Assembly: GCF_013426205.1 (NCBI RefSeq)
Contig: NC_089422.1
Coordinates: 434,001-498,000, forward strand
Direction of reading: 5' to 3'
Source: Metarhizium brunneum
Lineage: Eukaryota; Ascomycota; Sordariomycetes; Hypocreales; Clavicipitaceae
DNA length: 64,000 nt
Shown: positions 9,415-19,624 of the stretch, one piece after another
Layout of the letters: each line of letters begins with the position of its first letter
How positions within the stretch are numbered: position 1 is the stretch's first letter
The notes under the pieces: model-generated
Told to the model about the DNA's origin: nothing
The model's input: only the letters and a program-made list of their open reading frames with translations
The model's database searches: none
Translations under genes and position numbers: made by a program

Positions 9415-11809
9415 CTAAATGCGAAAACCTCGATGTGGAAATGCCAATCTCATAGTTGTACGGATGGATCGCTCCCAAACTTCTCGCAAAATCTGTTTAG
9501 CAGAGAACCCAGCTAAAGCGGTGATGCAAGACTTGTTTATCTGAGATTGGCCACTTTTGATCAAGTTGACCGATGAACAGCGCCCTCCAGTAGTCGTCAC
9601 CAACCGCATCGTCTGGTCCATTGTCAAAAGTGCACTGGTGGTGATTTCTCATAACGGTAATTAAGATGCGTACAGTCGATGGTTCATGCTGAGCCAATTG
9701 GCAAGATCCGACCCTCGAGGTTACAATCTCCAAGGCATCTTCCGGCATGGTCCCCGCATTGATTGAGTTGCTCAGGGTTTCGCGATACATAGATGATAAC
9801 GCCCTATACTGGATGTCATTTGACGGCCATCAAAGGACTTTCCAACTTCAGTTGACGCAGTTGAACAAGTCTCGACACTTTCGTCATCTCCGCGACTGTT
9901 GACTGTTGGTCATCGTTGTTCTTTGCTGGGCAAGGTGAGATAGAGATATGCCATTAGTTCTTGGTTGTCACGTTGCGCACCATCTTTGAAGGGATCGTAC
10001 TGCCACGACGGAAAGTCCTCTGTGAAACTCGTCCCAGAAAGCCCGCTTACAGGTTCTATATCGAGCCAAAGCTACAGCGGACGGCATCATGTCCTTTCAG
10101 CCTTTTCAACGGCACCCTATCTGCTATAAGCTGGGCTCGAATGGAATGCAGATCTCGTTGAGAGTGGAGGTCGGGATACGTTGAACTGCATCGTTTGGAT
10201 ACCTAGATAGAGTGGGCAGATGCCCCGATAAAATGAATTCGCCGTGCATGATGATCCGGACAATACGGTTCACAAGGTGGACAGGTTTCTTCCCGCTGAC
10301 TTTATGCGGACTGGTGGTGTCACCTCAGTATAGACCTTGAGCGAATCGCAAATGCATGAGTAACTTGTTATTCTTGTCCAACCGTATCTGTGAAGTAAAC
10401 TTGGCAAGTGTCGACCAAGACCTCGCCATACGTAGTGAACTCTGAGCGGCGAAGCAATTGTCGATACGGTATGACGTCTCGGAACCCTCTTCTAAGGCTG
10501 GGATATGGAAGAAAGGGTCGTCCTTATCCTTTGGATCGCGGACTAAGCTGTTCAGCTCTAGATGTTCTTTTAGCAAGTAATGTCGAGTCCAGATGAATCT
10601 CCATTCGCTCAAAGTGTGCAAGATGAAGGCTGGGTAGCGATTTCTCAGCAAAGACCTATGCGCACGCCTTATCTCGGCTTCGTCCTTGTCCACTCCATGT
10701 TTGTGAGTCTAGCAAAAGCATCCCATTGAATAATGCGATATAGTGAGTAGATGAAGACATCTGTCTCGTGATCTTGCACTACACAGTCGAGGGTGCCACT
10801 GTCGCACCGTGACCAGAAGATACACACCACCTGAGAGCCGAGGTTTGCAACCTTGCTTCAGAGGCAGGTTCGGTTGAGCCTTTCAAAGGCAGGGGTCGGC
10901 ATACTCTTGGGTCTGCGAGCCTTTCCATACCAGACAGCAAACTTGCTCGCGAAGAAGCTGAGTTCGTCGTTCTTGAGAGCGCCGAGATTCAGCTAGGCAC
11001 AAGAGGAATTGCGGGTGAAGACAATAGTCGGCCATCTCGGCGTCCGGGAACGGGAAACTCGACAACACCACGAGCCTGATTGGTCCAAGGCTGTAATCAG
11101 CCAGCCGCTGATATATTCAGGCAAGCCGCTTTTCCCTAGTAGCTTTGATGTCTTGATTCTGCGCCGTGACACAGGGTTTCCGCTTACGGCGGGCGGTGAC
11201 GTGAGACTTCTGCTCCTCATGCAGGATTTCCTGGAAGTTTTGCTTTGCTCGCCGTCGTGTCACAATCGCACCTGCAACGTCCGCCTTCATCGCACTAGCT
11301 TTACCAGCATATGTCAGATCTAGAGGCCAGTTGATAGCCGCGGGGCCACGGATTTATGGTTCGTATGAAGCGTATAGGGCCATCGCTTGAGGAATATTCC
11401 CTTTGTCTTAGGTGAGCGTAAATGTCTCAAGGTCGCTAAAGACACGCCTATGCGACTGTCGGCCTATGATGTACCGGGCTTTATGGAATCTGATGAGGGG
11501 GTGCAGCAGGAGGCTTGTCATCGCATTTAGAGCCGTCGAGTCTACATTCACCCGCTGTCACTTACTTGACCTAATGTCAAGCATCTCTGGATCCAAAGCT
11601 TCAACAATGCGATAAAGCACATTACTGACCATTAAGCAATCGATGGTCTCGCTGTTGAATTGCTGACTATCAGTGTTGTTGCTGGGACTATTTTCGTCGA
11701 CTTTGCTGAGTTTGCTCTCATCGAGGTCGTCGATATTGGACTCGGTAGCTGAGCTAAGCATGCTGTCAAGATCTTCCTCTGCCGTTATGAGAATAGGCCC
11801 CGATGCCAC
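9415..11809 (-). pseudogene. Decayed minus-strand coding sequence, unrecognised
   Basis: Several minus-strand stretches look like true protein but sit in different frames with stops between them. They are 11809-11558 (acidic, serine-rich), 11071-10883, about 10850-10690, 10693-10325 ('RAHRSLLRNRYPAFILHTLSEWRFIW'; shortened here to RAHRSLLRNRYPAF), about 10324-10130, and 9790-9497. The adjoining frames around 10690 continue each other across a one-base shift, which suggests a single ancestral gene that has accumulated frameshifts. No domain was recognised. Cryptic introns in a live gene are a less likely alternative. Confidence 0.35.
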
Positions 11810-12990
11810 TCGTCGATTTGAGTAGCAAGCGTTGACTTGCGAGTAGGTCTCCCTTTTTCCAGCTCTCGCGCGGAGCGCTCGTGGCTACTGGGGTTCGTCT
11901 CTATCAAGTGTGAGCCCCGGCCATTACATATGTAGGTCTCCTCGGGGAGCCGACGGTGCCATGGTTGGTATCGATGCTACGCTCAATTGGTTCGCGGTAG
12001 CATGAGCGGCGGCGTGTACACTTGTTGCTGCAGTCTCGTCTGATTCGGCAACGGCTGCCGTGGTCTGTTAAAGTTGAGGATATGGGGATTGTGAAGAGGC
12101 AATGCGTATTTCCGGGTAGTATTGTCTTGTAGCACAATTGTCTGGTCAATAGCACACAAGGATGACTGGGGTGATTAAAAAGGCTCGGCCTTATCAAAAC
12201 CTCTGATGATTAGATAATTAGTGAGAAGATGTATTCATAACCTCAAATTGACTAGACCACGTAACCTCCGTGTATGTGACGAGGGTCTAACGAGGTTCGG
12301 GACGAGGGGTTCAAATTCAAAGATAATATCGAAGAGTGTCGAAGGTCCTTGGTTTTCCAGGAGGAAGAGAGGAATCAGTGACCATTATATACATGAAAGG
12401 AACGCCCGGGCCTAGGGTCCGTGCCCGGGCACGTGTTTTGGTTATGTAACAAGTAGGTCCCTTGTCGGTGAGGCCCCTTTCTTTGTTGGGCCTTTTCCGT
12501 GTAACAGTGTAACAGCTGCTTTCAAGCCGACAAACCACGGAGAAATTCCCACGCAAGACATGAGAATCGTGAGCTATAACGAGCACGACACGTATGCAAG
12601 GCACTCGATTCACAGACACTGATCATGTTCAAGTTCAATACCAAAGTGTTGGATGGGGCAATGCCCCTGATCCCATTGTATACTATCTGCCCATGCGCAT
12701 CGCAGCAGCTGTTCGCAAAAAAAAAATGGTTCAAAAGCAAGATTCTATCTAAAGTTCATTCAACAAAAGTCTTTCACAAAGGAAAAAAGGAAAAAAACCA
12801 AAAAATTCAAAAGCATACTCAAGAAAACCTGCGCAGCATCCACCCCTCACAAGCCCTCGCTTACACCACCATCCTTTGTCATAGCCCAATCGATCCACCC
12901 GCTTCACAAGAGCCAGTGTGTTTGCCACTCATATCGTGTAGTATTAGAGTGTCTGGTTCTTTCAACGCTGCATAGTCGCAAGACGAGCAG
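11810..12990. other. Gene-free stretch, possible repeat remnant
   Basis: No gene is recognised. The part around 12180-12520 has short direct repeats ('gtgtaacagtgtaacag', 'cccgggcctag...cccgggcac') that might be an old LTR, but no partner copy or boundary was found. Confidence 0.4.
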
Positions 12991-13410
12991 TTAAGCCATC
13001 CACCCCTGGCATCTCCATCTCCTTGAGCGCTCGCGGGCCATTTCACGCAACGCCTCTCTTTCACGGGTCGCATTCCTATTCAGTTCACGCCACGCCTCCA
13101 TGCCAGCTCTGCCGCCGCGGTTGTTGCGACAAAACGCCTCAGTGTGGCGGGCCATGTTCGCGGAAAATTCCTCCAACGGATTGAAGTCGTCGAAAACACT
13201 GCCCATGGGAAAGCCCGCTTCAGCTTCAATGTTGGTTCCTTCACACGATTCGTGCGATTTGAAAGTGACCTTGGTGGTGTCGACGCGTTTCTTGCATTTT
13301 CCGAATTCTCCATTTTCCAGAGCCTCCTGGCACCAGTGTCTTTCCTCGACGTTGGATATATCTGTGCCGCACTTTGTGCAGCGCTCAGTAGATTTTTGAA
13401 TCCCGCACAT
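12991..13410 (-). CDS. MC-family small cysteine-motif protein, unit 1
   Basis: 139 residues, starting at the ATG at 13410 that is shared in position and context with its neighbours; a longer frame upstream is 5' UTR with a GT-repeat. The N-terminal module has C2, C11, C14 and C27 plus C39. C11-x2-C14 suggests a metal-binding knuckle. There is no signal peptide, so the product is probably intracellular. The C-terminal half is arginine-rich (about residues 105-139) and differs from the neighbours. It is 54% to 60% alignable by eye only over the first 40 residues with unit 2, which shares 'E-x-G-x-F-G-K-C'. The function is unknown. It belongs to a five-unit tandem array on the same strand. Confidence 0.65.
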   Translation of the reverse strand: MCGIQKSTERCTKCGTDISNVEERHWCQEALENGEFGKCKKRVDTTKVTFKSHESCEGTNIEAEAGFPMGSVFDDFNPLEEFSANMARHTEAFCRNNRGGRAGMEAWRELNRNATREREALREMARERSRRWRCQGWMA

Positions 13411-13477
13411 GTTGCCGTTTGTAGTGGTGTGGTATAGTGTGTTTGTCTGTGTGTGTGTGTTTTTTTTTTTCAAAGCA

Positions 13478-13565
13478 GGATGTAGCGTGCTGGATGGCAT
13501 CGCTGGAGAAGGCCGGGTCATGGGGAATATATAGTCGCGACCCGACCCGCAAGACGAGGAATCAC
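13478..13565 (-). promoter_or_regulatory. Copied promoter block of MC unit 1
   Basis: On the minus strand this holds a TATA box (plus-strand TATATAGTCGCGA at 13528-13540), flanked by 'GATGTAGCGTGCT' at about 13480-13492 and 'AGACGAGGAATCAC' at 13552-13565. The same three elements in the same order recur at units 2 and 3, so the promoter was duplicated with the genes. Confidence 0.65.
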
Positions 13566-13570
13566 AGGAA

Positions 13571-14014
13571 TCACTCCTTCTGATTCACAAAGGCCTGTAG
13601 ATCTCCTTTGATGTTTTCACTGGAAATGGTGAAGATAGTCTGCTCAAACTGTTGTTCACTGTCGGGCCACGTCTGCTCCTCGCTCTCCTGTTTCTTCAAG
13701 TCGTCGCGGGCGTAGATTTTGCCAACCTGGGGAACCTCATCAGCAGCAGTCTTGGTTCCTTCACCCGATTGGTGGTGCCCTTCTTTTGTTCCCTCGCGGG
13801 CGTAGATCATGCCAACTCGAGGAACCTCATCGGCTGGAATCTGGGCTCCCGCAAGCGAACGGTGAGATTTGCCAACGATTCTCTCGGTTTTCTCCACGCC
13901 AGTCGTGCATTTTCCAAATGTACCATTTTCCCAAGCCTCTTCGCACCAATATCTTTTTTCGCTGGTCTCGAACCAATCTTCCACCCCCTCTTTAATCTTC
14001 TGAAGCCCGCACAT
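13571..14014 (-). CDS. MC-family small cysteine-motif protein, unit 2
   Basis: 147 residues from the ATG at 14014. The module keeps C2, the 'Y-W-C-E-E-A' cysteine (C24) and 'G-T-F-G-K-C36', but C11 and C14 of the other units are replaced (V and W) with a three-residue shortening. This copy therefore probably cannot bind metal in the same way. The C-terminal half contains a direct internal repeat: 'ADEVPRVGMIYARE' and 'ADEVPQVGKIYARD' about 35 residues apart. The stop codon lies against the promoter block of unit 1, about 160 bp from its ATG. The function is unknown. Confidence 0.65.
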   Translation of the reverse strand: MCGLQKIKEGVEDWFETSEKRYWCEEAWENGTFGKCTTGVEKTERIVGKSHRSLAGAQIPADEVPRVGMIYAREGTKEGHHQSGEGTKTAADEVPQVGKIYARDDLKKQESEEQTWPDSEQQFEQTIFTISSENIKGDLQAFVNQKE

Positions 14015-14114
14015 GTTGCCGTTTGCGGTGATTGTCGTAAGTTGTGTTGATTTGTTTTTGTGATTTTGTGTTTGTGTTTGTGTCTTGATTTTCATCTTGT
14101 TGGAGTAAGAATGT

Positions 14115-14193
14115 GAGGATGTAGCGTGCTTTATGGTATGGCTGAAGAAGGGCAGGCCACGAGTCTTATATAGTCGCGAGACGAGGAATCACT
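14115..14193 (-). promoter_or_regulatory. Copied promoter block of MC unit 2
   Basis: It contains plus-strand 'GATGTAGCGTGCT' (about 14117-14129), TATATAGTCGCGA (14167-14179) and AGACGAGGAATCAC (14179-14192). It is nearly identical to the block of unit 1 and overlaps the stop codon of unit 3. Confidence 0.65.
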
Positions 14194-14431
14194 GCTCCTC
14201 ATCCGCATCCTCCCGAATACATTTTTCTATGGCGCATGGGGTACACCGCAAGTTCTTCGATGACTCCTTGGTCTTGGTGCATTCGGCGCCCCCAGTGCAA
14301 TATCCAAATGGGGGCATCCCCTTAGGCCTCTCAGCCTTCTTAGCCTCTTCGCATGTAAATCGATTTCTCCATACATAATTACACTCACCGCAGTCAGCGC
14401 ACTTGCCTGTGATCAACGTGAACGTGCACAT
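14189..14431 (-). CDS. MC-family small cysteine-motif protein, unit 3
   Basis: 80 residues. Cysteines are at 2, 11, 14, 17, 27 and 45, and four of them (2, 11, 14, 27) keep exactly the spacing of units 1 and 4. A second pair, C-x2-C, occurs in 'LRCTPCAIEKC' near the C-terminus. There is no signal peptide. The function is unknown; a small zinc-binding protein is the natural guess from the C-x2-C pairs. The ATG context (GCACATG on the plus strand) is shared with the neighbours. Confidence 0.65.
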   Translation of the reverse strand: MCTFTLITGKCADCGECNYVWRNRFTCEEAKKAERPKGMPPFGYCTGGAECTKTKESSKNLRCTPCAIEKCIREDADEEQ

Positions 14432-14547
14432 GTTGCTGTTGGTGGTAATCGTGGCAATCGCAGTGAAGCTGTTTTATTGGATAGAATTTTGATGGTATGA
14501 ATTCCAGTGATTGTTGTAAAGTGTTTGGTTGGTAGAGTTGGTCGCGA

Positions 14548-14626
14548 GGATGTAGCTGAGTTGATGAGACGACTGCCACTTAGCGGGAACGCAGACGTTA
14601 TTTATAGCCGTGATATGAAGAATCAC
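14548..14626 (-). promoter_or_regulatory. Diverged promoter block of MC unit 3
   Basis: The same order of elements as at units 1 and 2, more diverged: 'GAGGATGTAGCTGAG' near 14547-14561, a TATTTATAGCCG TATA-like box from 14599, and 'AAGAATCACTGCT' near 14617-14629. Confidence 0.5.
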
Positions 14627-14736
14627 TGCTTTATTTGCAAATGGTGGATGCCTCGGCCAGATTCACTGGATTGATAGCACAAGCTGTCCACTGTATGTTT
14701 TTTTGACGACCTCGCCGACAAGTGTTGTATTGGCCG

Positions 14737-14826
14737 GAGTTTGATGGTGATGTTATGGCTTGCTGGATGGCGACTAGAGCTTGGCAAAGCCGTAGAAGTT
14801 GTATGTAGTCCCGAGACGCGGAGTCC
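14737..14826 (-). promoter_or_regulatory. Orphan promoter block within the MC array
   Basis: This stretch resembles the 5' flank of unit 4 (about 15129-15196; shared 'GGCTTGCTGGATGGCGACT'-like and 'GAGCCG(T/G)AGAAGT' runs) and ends in a TATGTAGTCCCGAGACGCGGAG variant of the TATA block. No coding unit follows it before the promoter of unit 3, so a gene copy seems to have been deleted, leaving its promoter. Confidence 0.4.
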
Positions 14827-15033
14827 CTACTTCAGTTTCGCAAAACTTTGTGTTAAATCAAGGACTTTGCATTCAGCACACAAGACGTGCTGTTTTGTTT
14901 GGTCAAAAACGATGCCTTGGGGGCAATCTCCCAATTTCTTGTCAAACTTTGAGCAAAAACCGTCCAGCGTATACTTAAAAGTGACCTTCTGGCAGAGTTT
15001 GCATTCGTCGGTGATTTCGATGTGCTTGCACAT
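14827..15033 (-). CDS. MC-family small cysteine-motif protein, unit 4
   Basis: 68 residues, the shortest apparently intact unit. Cysteines are at 2, 11, 14, 27 and 37, followed by a second 'VLCAECKVLDL' C-x2-C pair near residues 52-55. The first four positions match units 1 and 3 exactly. There is no signal peptide or membrane segment. The start 'ATGTGCAAGCAC' is identical to that of the broken unit 5. The function is unknown. Confidence 0.65.
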   Translation of the reverse strand: MCKHIEITDECKLCQKVTFKYTLDGFCSKFDKKLGDCPQGIVFDQTKQHVLCAECKVLDLTQSFAKLK

Positions 15034-15174
15034 GCCGCCCTTCCCAGGAATCGTGGTAAATTATGGTGTCGACTAGGGTTGTAATGGCAGTGATTGTGGT
15101 GACTGTAGTAAATTTGTATTGACCTGAGTTGGATGGTAATGGTACGGTTTGCTGAATAGCAACTGTAGCTTCGT

Positions 15175-15342
15175 AGAGCCGGAAAAGTCGTATGAGTTCG
15201 TCTGGGGGGACGACGCTTTCGTGCAACTGGCAATTGCAGCACCAGCCCCGTCAATCTCTGCAAAGGTAGAATCGAGCCCGTACGTCGAAAAAGCTCTCTT
15301 TCAGGATTCGCAGCTGTCGATGGGAGTCAAGTGCTTGCACAT
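15175..15342 (-). pseudogene. MC-family unit 5, stopped at codon 14
   Basis: It starts at the ATG at 15342 and reads 'MCKHLTPIDSCES' then TGA. Alignment with unit 4 puts this TGA exactly at the conserved Cys14 codon. Sequence after the stop still weakly resembles the family ('GLD' aligned with 'TLDGF'), but C27 is also lost. It is the most decayed member and lies at the upstream end of the array, with a TATTTATA box near 15445. Confidence 0.6.
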
Positions 15343-16344
15343 GTGTCGTTGGCAGTCGTCGCAGTGAAGTGCTTCGTTGCCTCGAGTGTGATGGGGAGGA
15401 GATGGTCTGCTTGGTGTCGACGGCAGCTTGGGGTCTGCAGGCATTATTTATACCCGGAAACGTGAAGAAGAATTCTTTGCAATGACGGCCTATTCTGGGC
15501 GTGTTCAGCCTCCATTTTCGCTTGCAGAATCCGATCATGGAATGAGGCGACATGACCTTTCATTGTTGGTCAGCGTCGCCCACTCTACACACCATGCTGC
15601 ACTGAACTCACAGCACACCAGAGCTGTACAAACAAGCAACAGGAACCTGACGGGATAAATAACAAGCTTCCGCCATCTCATTCCCGGCTCTTCGGCACCA
15701 TGACTACCAGTTCATGATGCGTTCTGCGGAAAACTGTGTTGGTTGGGCGCAACATGAAACGATTTCTGCGAGGCGAATCCGCCTTGCCAAATGCACAGCA
15801 AGGTCAAGGAGATTTGTGAATCGTCCCGTGACAGCTGCCTAGCTGAACTGTAAAGGAACAGGCATACATGGTTCCATCAGAAATGACAGATGGAAAGCAG
15901 AGGGGGACAAAACCCGCATCATGTGGGTGGGCCTTTGTGATGCCTTTGTTTAGACTCGAAGCGCAACGGCGCTGTTCAACTTCCATCCAACAAAGGGCTA
16001 ATGATGCAAGCTGTTGGTAGTCATTGGACTACAGAAAGAGAGATAGAGAGACCTGCATGACCCCAGGTTCCTCCACTTTTGGCAGGGCAGCTGGTATGAG
16101 CCACCATGATAACTCATGTTACATGTACGTGTAGTCAAGAAGTAACAAACACGAAGTGCCCAGTGTCCAGGATAACGTTGTGAATCAGGTCGTCCAATAG
16201 AAGTTCTCAAAAAGGTGGGGTTTGTTCCTAAAGAACTGCATCAGCTCCGCATCCAAAAAACGACGTGGAGGCAGGCGGGCCTCGAATCGTTCCATCACAT
16301 CCCATGCTCGACGATTCGCATCCACTCTCCGAGATCCAACTCCC
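15343..16344. other. Intergenic, no gene seen
   Basis: The left part is the 5' flank of MC unit 5. The rest shows no recognised coding sequence. An open stretch immediately before 16345 lacks an ATG and is taken as leader. Confidence 0.5.
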
Positions 16345-17839
16345 ATGGAAACGTGGCTAGAAGAATCTGGAGCCGTAGGCCTGGACGGCCTGGAGGTTGC
16401 CGACTTTCCCGTTACAGGGCGGGGCGTAAAAGCGCGGCGGCCCTTCAAGCAAGGCGAGCGGATTCTCACCATCCCAAGCGGCCTTCACTGGACCGTCAAA
16501 CGTGCACAAAACGATTCACTTCTCGGGCCGGCCCTTTGTTCTGCGCGGCCACCCTTATCAGTCGAAGTCACCCTGGCCGTACATATCCTCTTTGTACGGT
16601 CGCGCGAGTCGGGCTATGATGGCCTGCGACGCCATGTGGAGAGGTTGCCTGCGAGCTACTCCTCCAGCATCTTCTTCACAGATGACGAACTGGAAGTCTG
16701 CGCCGGCGCATCACTATACACCATCACGAAGCAGCTGCTACAACGGATAGAGGACGACTACAGGGACTTGGTCGTGCGAGTGCTCGTACAGTACCCCGAT
16801 CTCTTCCCGCTTGACAAATTCACCCTTCACCATGTAGGCGCCGCGTGTGATCATTGCGATACAGCCACTAACCGCACTCCAGTACAAGTGGGCTCTCTGC
16901 ACCGTGTGGAGCCGTGCGATGGATTTCAAGCTGTCTGATGGGAGTTCAATACGTCTTTTGGCGCCCTTTGCGGATATGCTGAACCACTCGTCCGAGTCGA
17001 AGCAGTGTCATGTGTACGACGCGTCGTCTGGAGACCTGTCTGTCCTTGCGGGAAAGGACTACGAAGCTGGAGACCAGGTACGTGCCTTGTTTATTAGTAC
17101 TTGTACATGTCACTTACCTAGCGTGCTTATCCAGGTCTATATTCAGTATGGGTCTATTCCCAACCATCGTCTTTTACGTCTGTATGGCTTTATCATACCC
17201 GGCAATCCAAACGACAACTATGACCTCGTTCTGGCAACGCATCCCCTGGCGCCGTTTTTTAAGCAAAAGCAGAAACTCTGGGCATTAGCTGGACTCGATT
17301 CGACATGCACCATCTCCCTTACTCTGACGGATCCGCTGCCGAAAAATGTCATTCGTTATCTGCGGATTCAGCGACTAGACGAGTCGGATCTTGCTTCAAT
17401 TGCCCTTCGGCAAGCTGCAGACGAGAAAATTAGCAACTCCAACGAAGTGCAGGTCCTGCAGTCCCTGGTCGAATCGATCGCTAGTCTCCTGGGTAGTTTC
17501 GGAACTCGACTGGAGAAGCTGGAAGAGCAACTCGCCACGGGCGTCTACCCTGTTGGAGGAAACGCATGGGCAGCGGCACACGTTAGCTTGGGCGAACAGC
17601 GCGTATTAAAGTTGGCGAAAAAGAAGGCCGAAAACCTCTTGGCGACGGTGGAAAGCGAAAGTAGCAAAGACGGTTGGTTGCCGGCGCCGGTGCAATGTGC
17701 AAACTGCGAAAAAGGTCCTAGACAGCTGATGCTGTGCGGGAGGTGCAAAGCCGTCATGTATTGCGGGCGAGCGTGTCAGGTGGCTCATTTCAAAGACCAC
17801 AAGGCGACCTGCCGGGCTACAGTCTCTCAGAAGGGCTAA
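16345..17839 (+). CDS. SET-domain protein with C-terminal MYND zinc finger
   Basis: Exons 16345-16833, 16883-17077 and 17135-17839, all phase 0, give 462 residues. The SET domain is of the SETD3/Rubisco-methyltransferase type: 'GRGVKARRPFKQGE' early, the 'NHSSE' AdoMet-binding motif at 197-201, and 'DQVYIQYG' across the second splice, followed by a substrate-binding helical region. Residues 416-454 form a MYND finger (C416, C419, C429, C432, C438, C442, H446 or H450, C454). Such proteins methylate lysine or histidine on non-histone proteins; the target is unknown. The start was chosen at the first in-frame ATG. Intron 2 is 57 bp, a multiple of three without stops, so retention would add 19 residues inside the SET domain. 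Confidence 0.88.
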
Positions 17840-18027
17840 AGGAAATGAATACACAAATCAGCAGCGAACAAACGGCAAAACCAGCCCTGTTCCGCAAACA
17901 CGTTCCACTGTTGCATTATCGCAAGACGAGCTACAAATCGTTTCTCAGGAAAAGGGTCAATCGTGTCTCATTTCGATTATACACAAAGTAAATACATCCC
18001 AGTACTATCCCAAAGCAACTCCCCACT

Positions 18028-19131
18028 TCATGCCTTGATGCGCAAAACAGCCTTGCCAAAGTTCTTGCCCTCAAAGATGCCCACCAGCCCCTCGGCAGCG
18101 CGGTCGATGCCCTCGGTATACGACATCTTGGCCTTGAAGCTGCCGTCGGCAAGCCACTGCTGCAGCTTCTCCTGATGCTCCTGGTAGTAGGCCGGGCCGA
18201 ACTCGGGGTTGGAGACAATGAAGCCCTGCATGGTGATTTGCTTGGCCACGACCAGCATCAGGTTGCGGATGCCGTGCGCCTCGCCGGCGTTGTTGTACTG
18301 GCTGATCTGAAAAGAAGATGAATTTAGCAAACCACGTCTTGCTGGTCACGGAAAAGAAGCAAAACGAACCATTCCGCACGCGACGATGCGTCCAAAGTCA
18401 TTGAGGTGATTGAGCGCCGCCTCGAGGTGCTCCCCGCCGACATTCTCGTAGTAAATGTCGATGCCGTTGGGGGCCAGGCGCTTCAGCGCATCGCCCGGCT
18501 TCTCCTTTTTGTAGTTGAAGCCGGCGTCGAAGCCGAGCTCCCCGGTGATGAAGTCGAGCTTCTCGTCGGAGCCGACGGACCCAATGACGGTCAGGCCCTC
18601 CTTCTTGGCGATCTGGCCGACCAGCTGGCCGACGGCGCCGGCGGCCGACGAGACGAAGATGGTCTCGCCCCTCTTGGGCTTTCCAATCTTGTGCAGGCTC
18701 GACCAGGCCGTGAGGCCGGGCATGCCCAGGGCGCCGGTGAAGACGGACAGGTCCAGGTTGTAGGGGTTGTGGACCTTGAGGACGCGCTGGCCCTTGACGT
18801 CTGCGATGGCGGCGTACTCGGCCAGAGGGGCGTAGGCCTTGACGACGTCGCCCGGCTTGAAGTCGGGGCTGTCGCTCTTGATCACCTTGCCCACCGTGTC
18901 GTTGACAATGGGGTCGTTGGGCGCAAAGGCCGGCGTGTACGACTTGATGCTGGGGTCGCGCATCTTGGGGCGCAGGTAGGGATCGAACGAGGCGTAGAGC
19001 ACCTCGACGATGAGGCCGCCCTTGGGGGGGCTCTCGAGGTCGATTTCGCGCGTCTCGACGACGAGGTCCTGGCCGGGGACGGGCAGGCCCTTGGGGACTT
19101 GCTTGTAGACGAGAGTCTTGTTGGCGACCAT
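18028..19131 (-). CDS. NADP-dependent medium-chain reductase (LTB4 12-dehydrogenase / curcumin-reductase type)
   Basis: Exons 19131-18370 and 18306-18028 (intron 63 bp, GTTCGT...CAG) encode 346 residues, the normal size for zinc-independent medium-chain reductases. The GroES-like part carries 'YASFDPYLRPKMRD'. 'LGMPGLTAW' is at 135-143, the Rossmann dinucleotide motif 'AAGAVG' at 163-168, and 'YYENVGGEHLEAAL' and 'CGMISQYN' are family signatures; the last spans the splice site. Zinc ligands are absent. Such enzymes reduce the C=C bond of enones and alkenals with NADPH in the cytosol. Its genes are often part of detoxification or secondary metabolism, but no cluster partners are visible here. 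It is convergent with the SET-MYND gene, about 190 bp apart. Confidence 0.92.
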
Positions 19132-19624
19132 CTTGATGCTGGGTGCGGAGGATGCAAGTCGGGTTGATGTGTATGTACTCCAAATGCGAGTAGCTGGGCT
19201 TTTTTATTCGGAAAATCCATGGCGTCATTAAAGTCTATTTAAGCTCCAGAGTCCGCACCCGCCGAGTCCATCAACAGATGTGATATCCGCCGATTTCTAA
19301 TCTGCCCTTCCACCCGTGTAGATTCGCCCGACTCGGATGAATCCCCAAATGGAGCCGCGAAGGCGCACCATGGCAAAGTCCGCCACGCGGCAAAAAACCG
19401 CACAAGTGCCAGGCTGATCCATGATGGCCAGGGCCATGATCCGCGGGCGGCGAGATTCTGGGTTGCGCGACAAGCCACCAACCGCAATGCCGAGGTTGGC
19501 CCCGCTTTTTCGCGCCGTGGGAGGGCAAACGGAGTTTTGGGCTCTTCCGTCGGAGTTGATAACTTGGGTTGTAATGTAATCTTAAACCTAGGGAGGGTTT
19601 ATTCAGCACCCCTCCTGGCGTAAT
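19132..19624. other. Intergenic, no gene seen
   Basis: 5' flank of the reductase gene. No coding feature is recognised. Confidence 0.5.

Noticed and set aside
15301..15303. Selenocysteine codon in MC unit 5
   Set aside because: C27 is also lost, no insertion element was seen, and ascomycetes lack the machinery.
12991..15342. CRISPR-like or satellite repeat explanation of the MC array
   Set aside because: Units are 350-600 bp, encode related proteins and carry promoters; the spacing is not that of a CRISPR or simple satellite.
18406..19167. 253-codon plus-strand frame antisense to the reductase
   Set aside because: Shadow frame without domain; the reductase frame has all family signatures and a proper splice.
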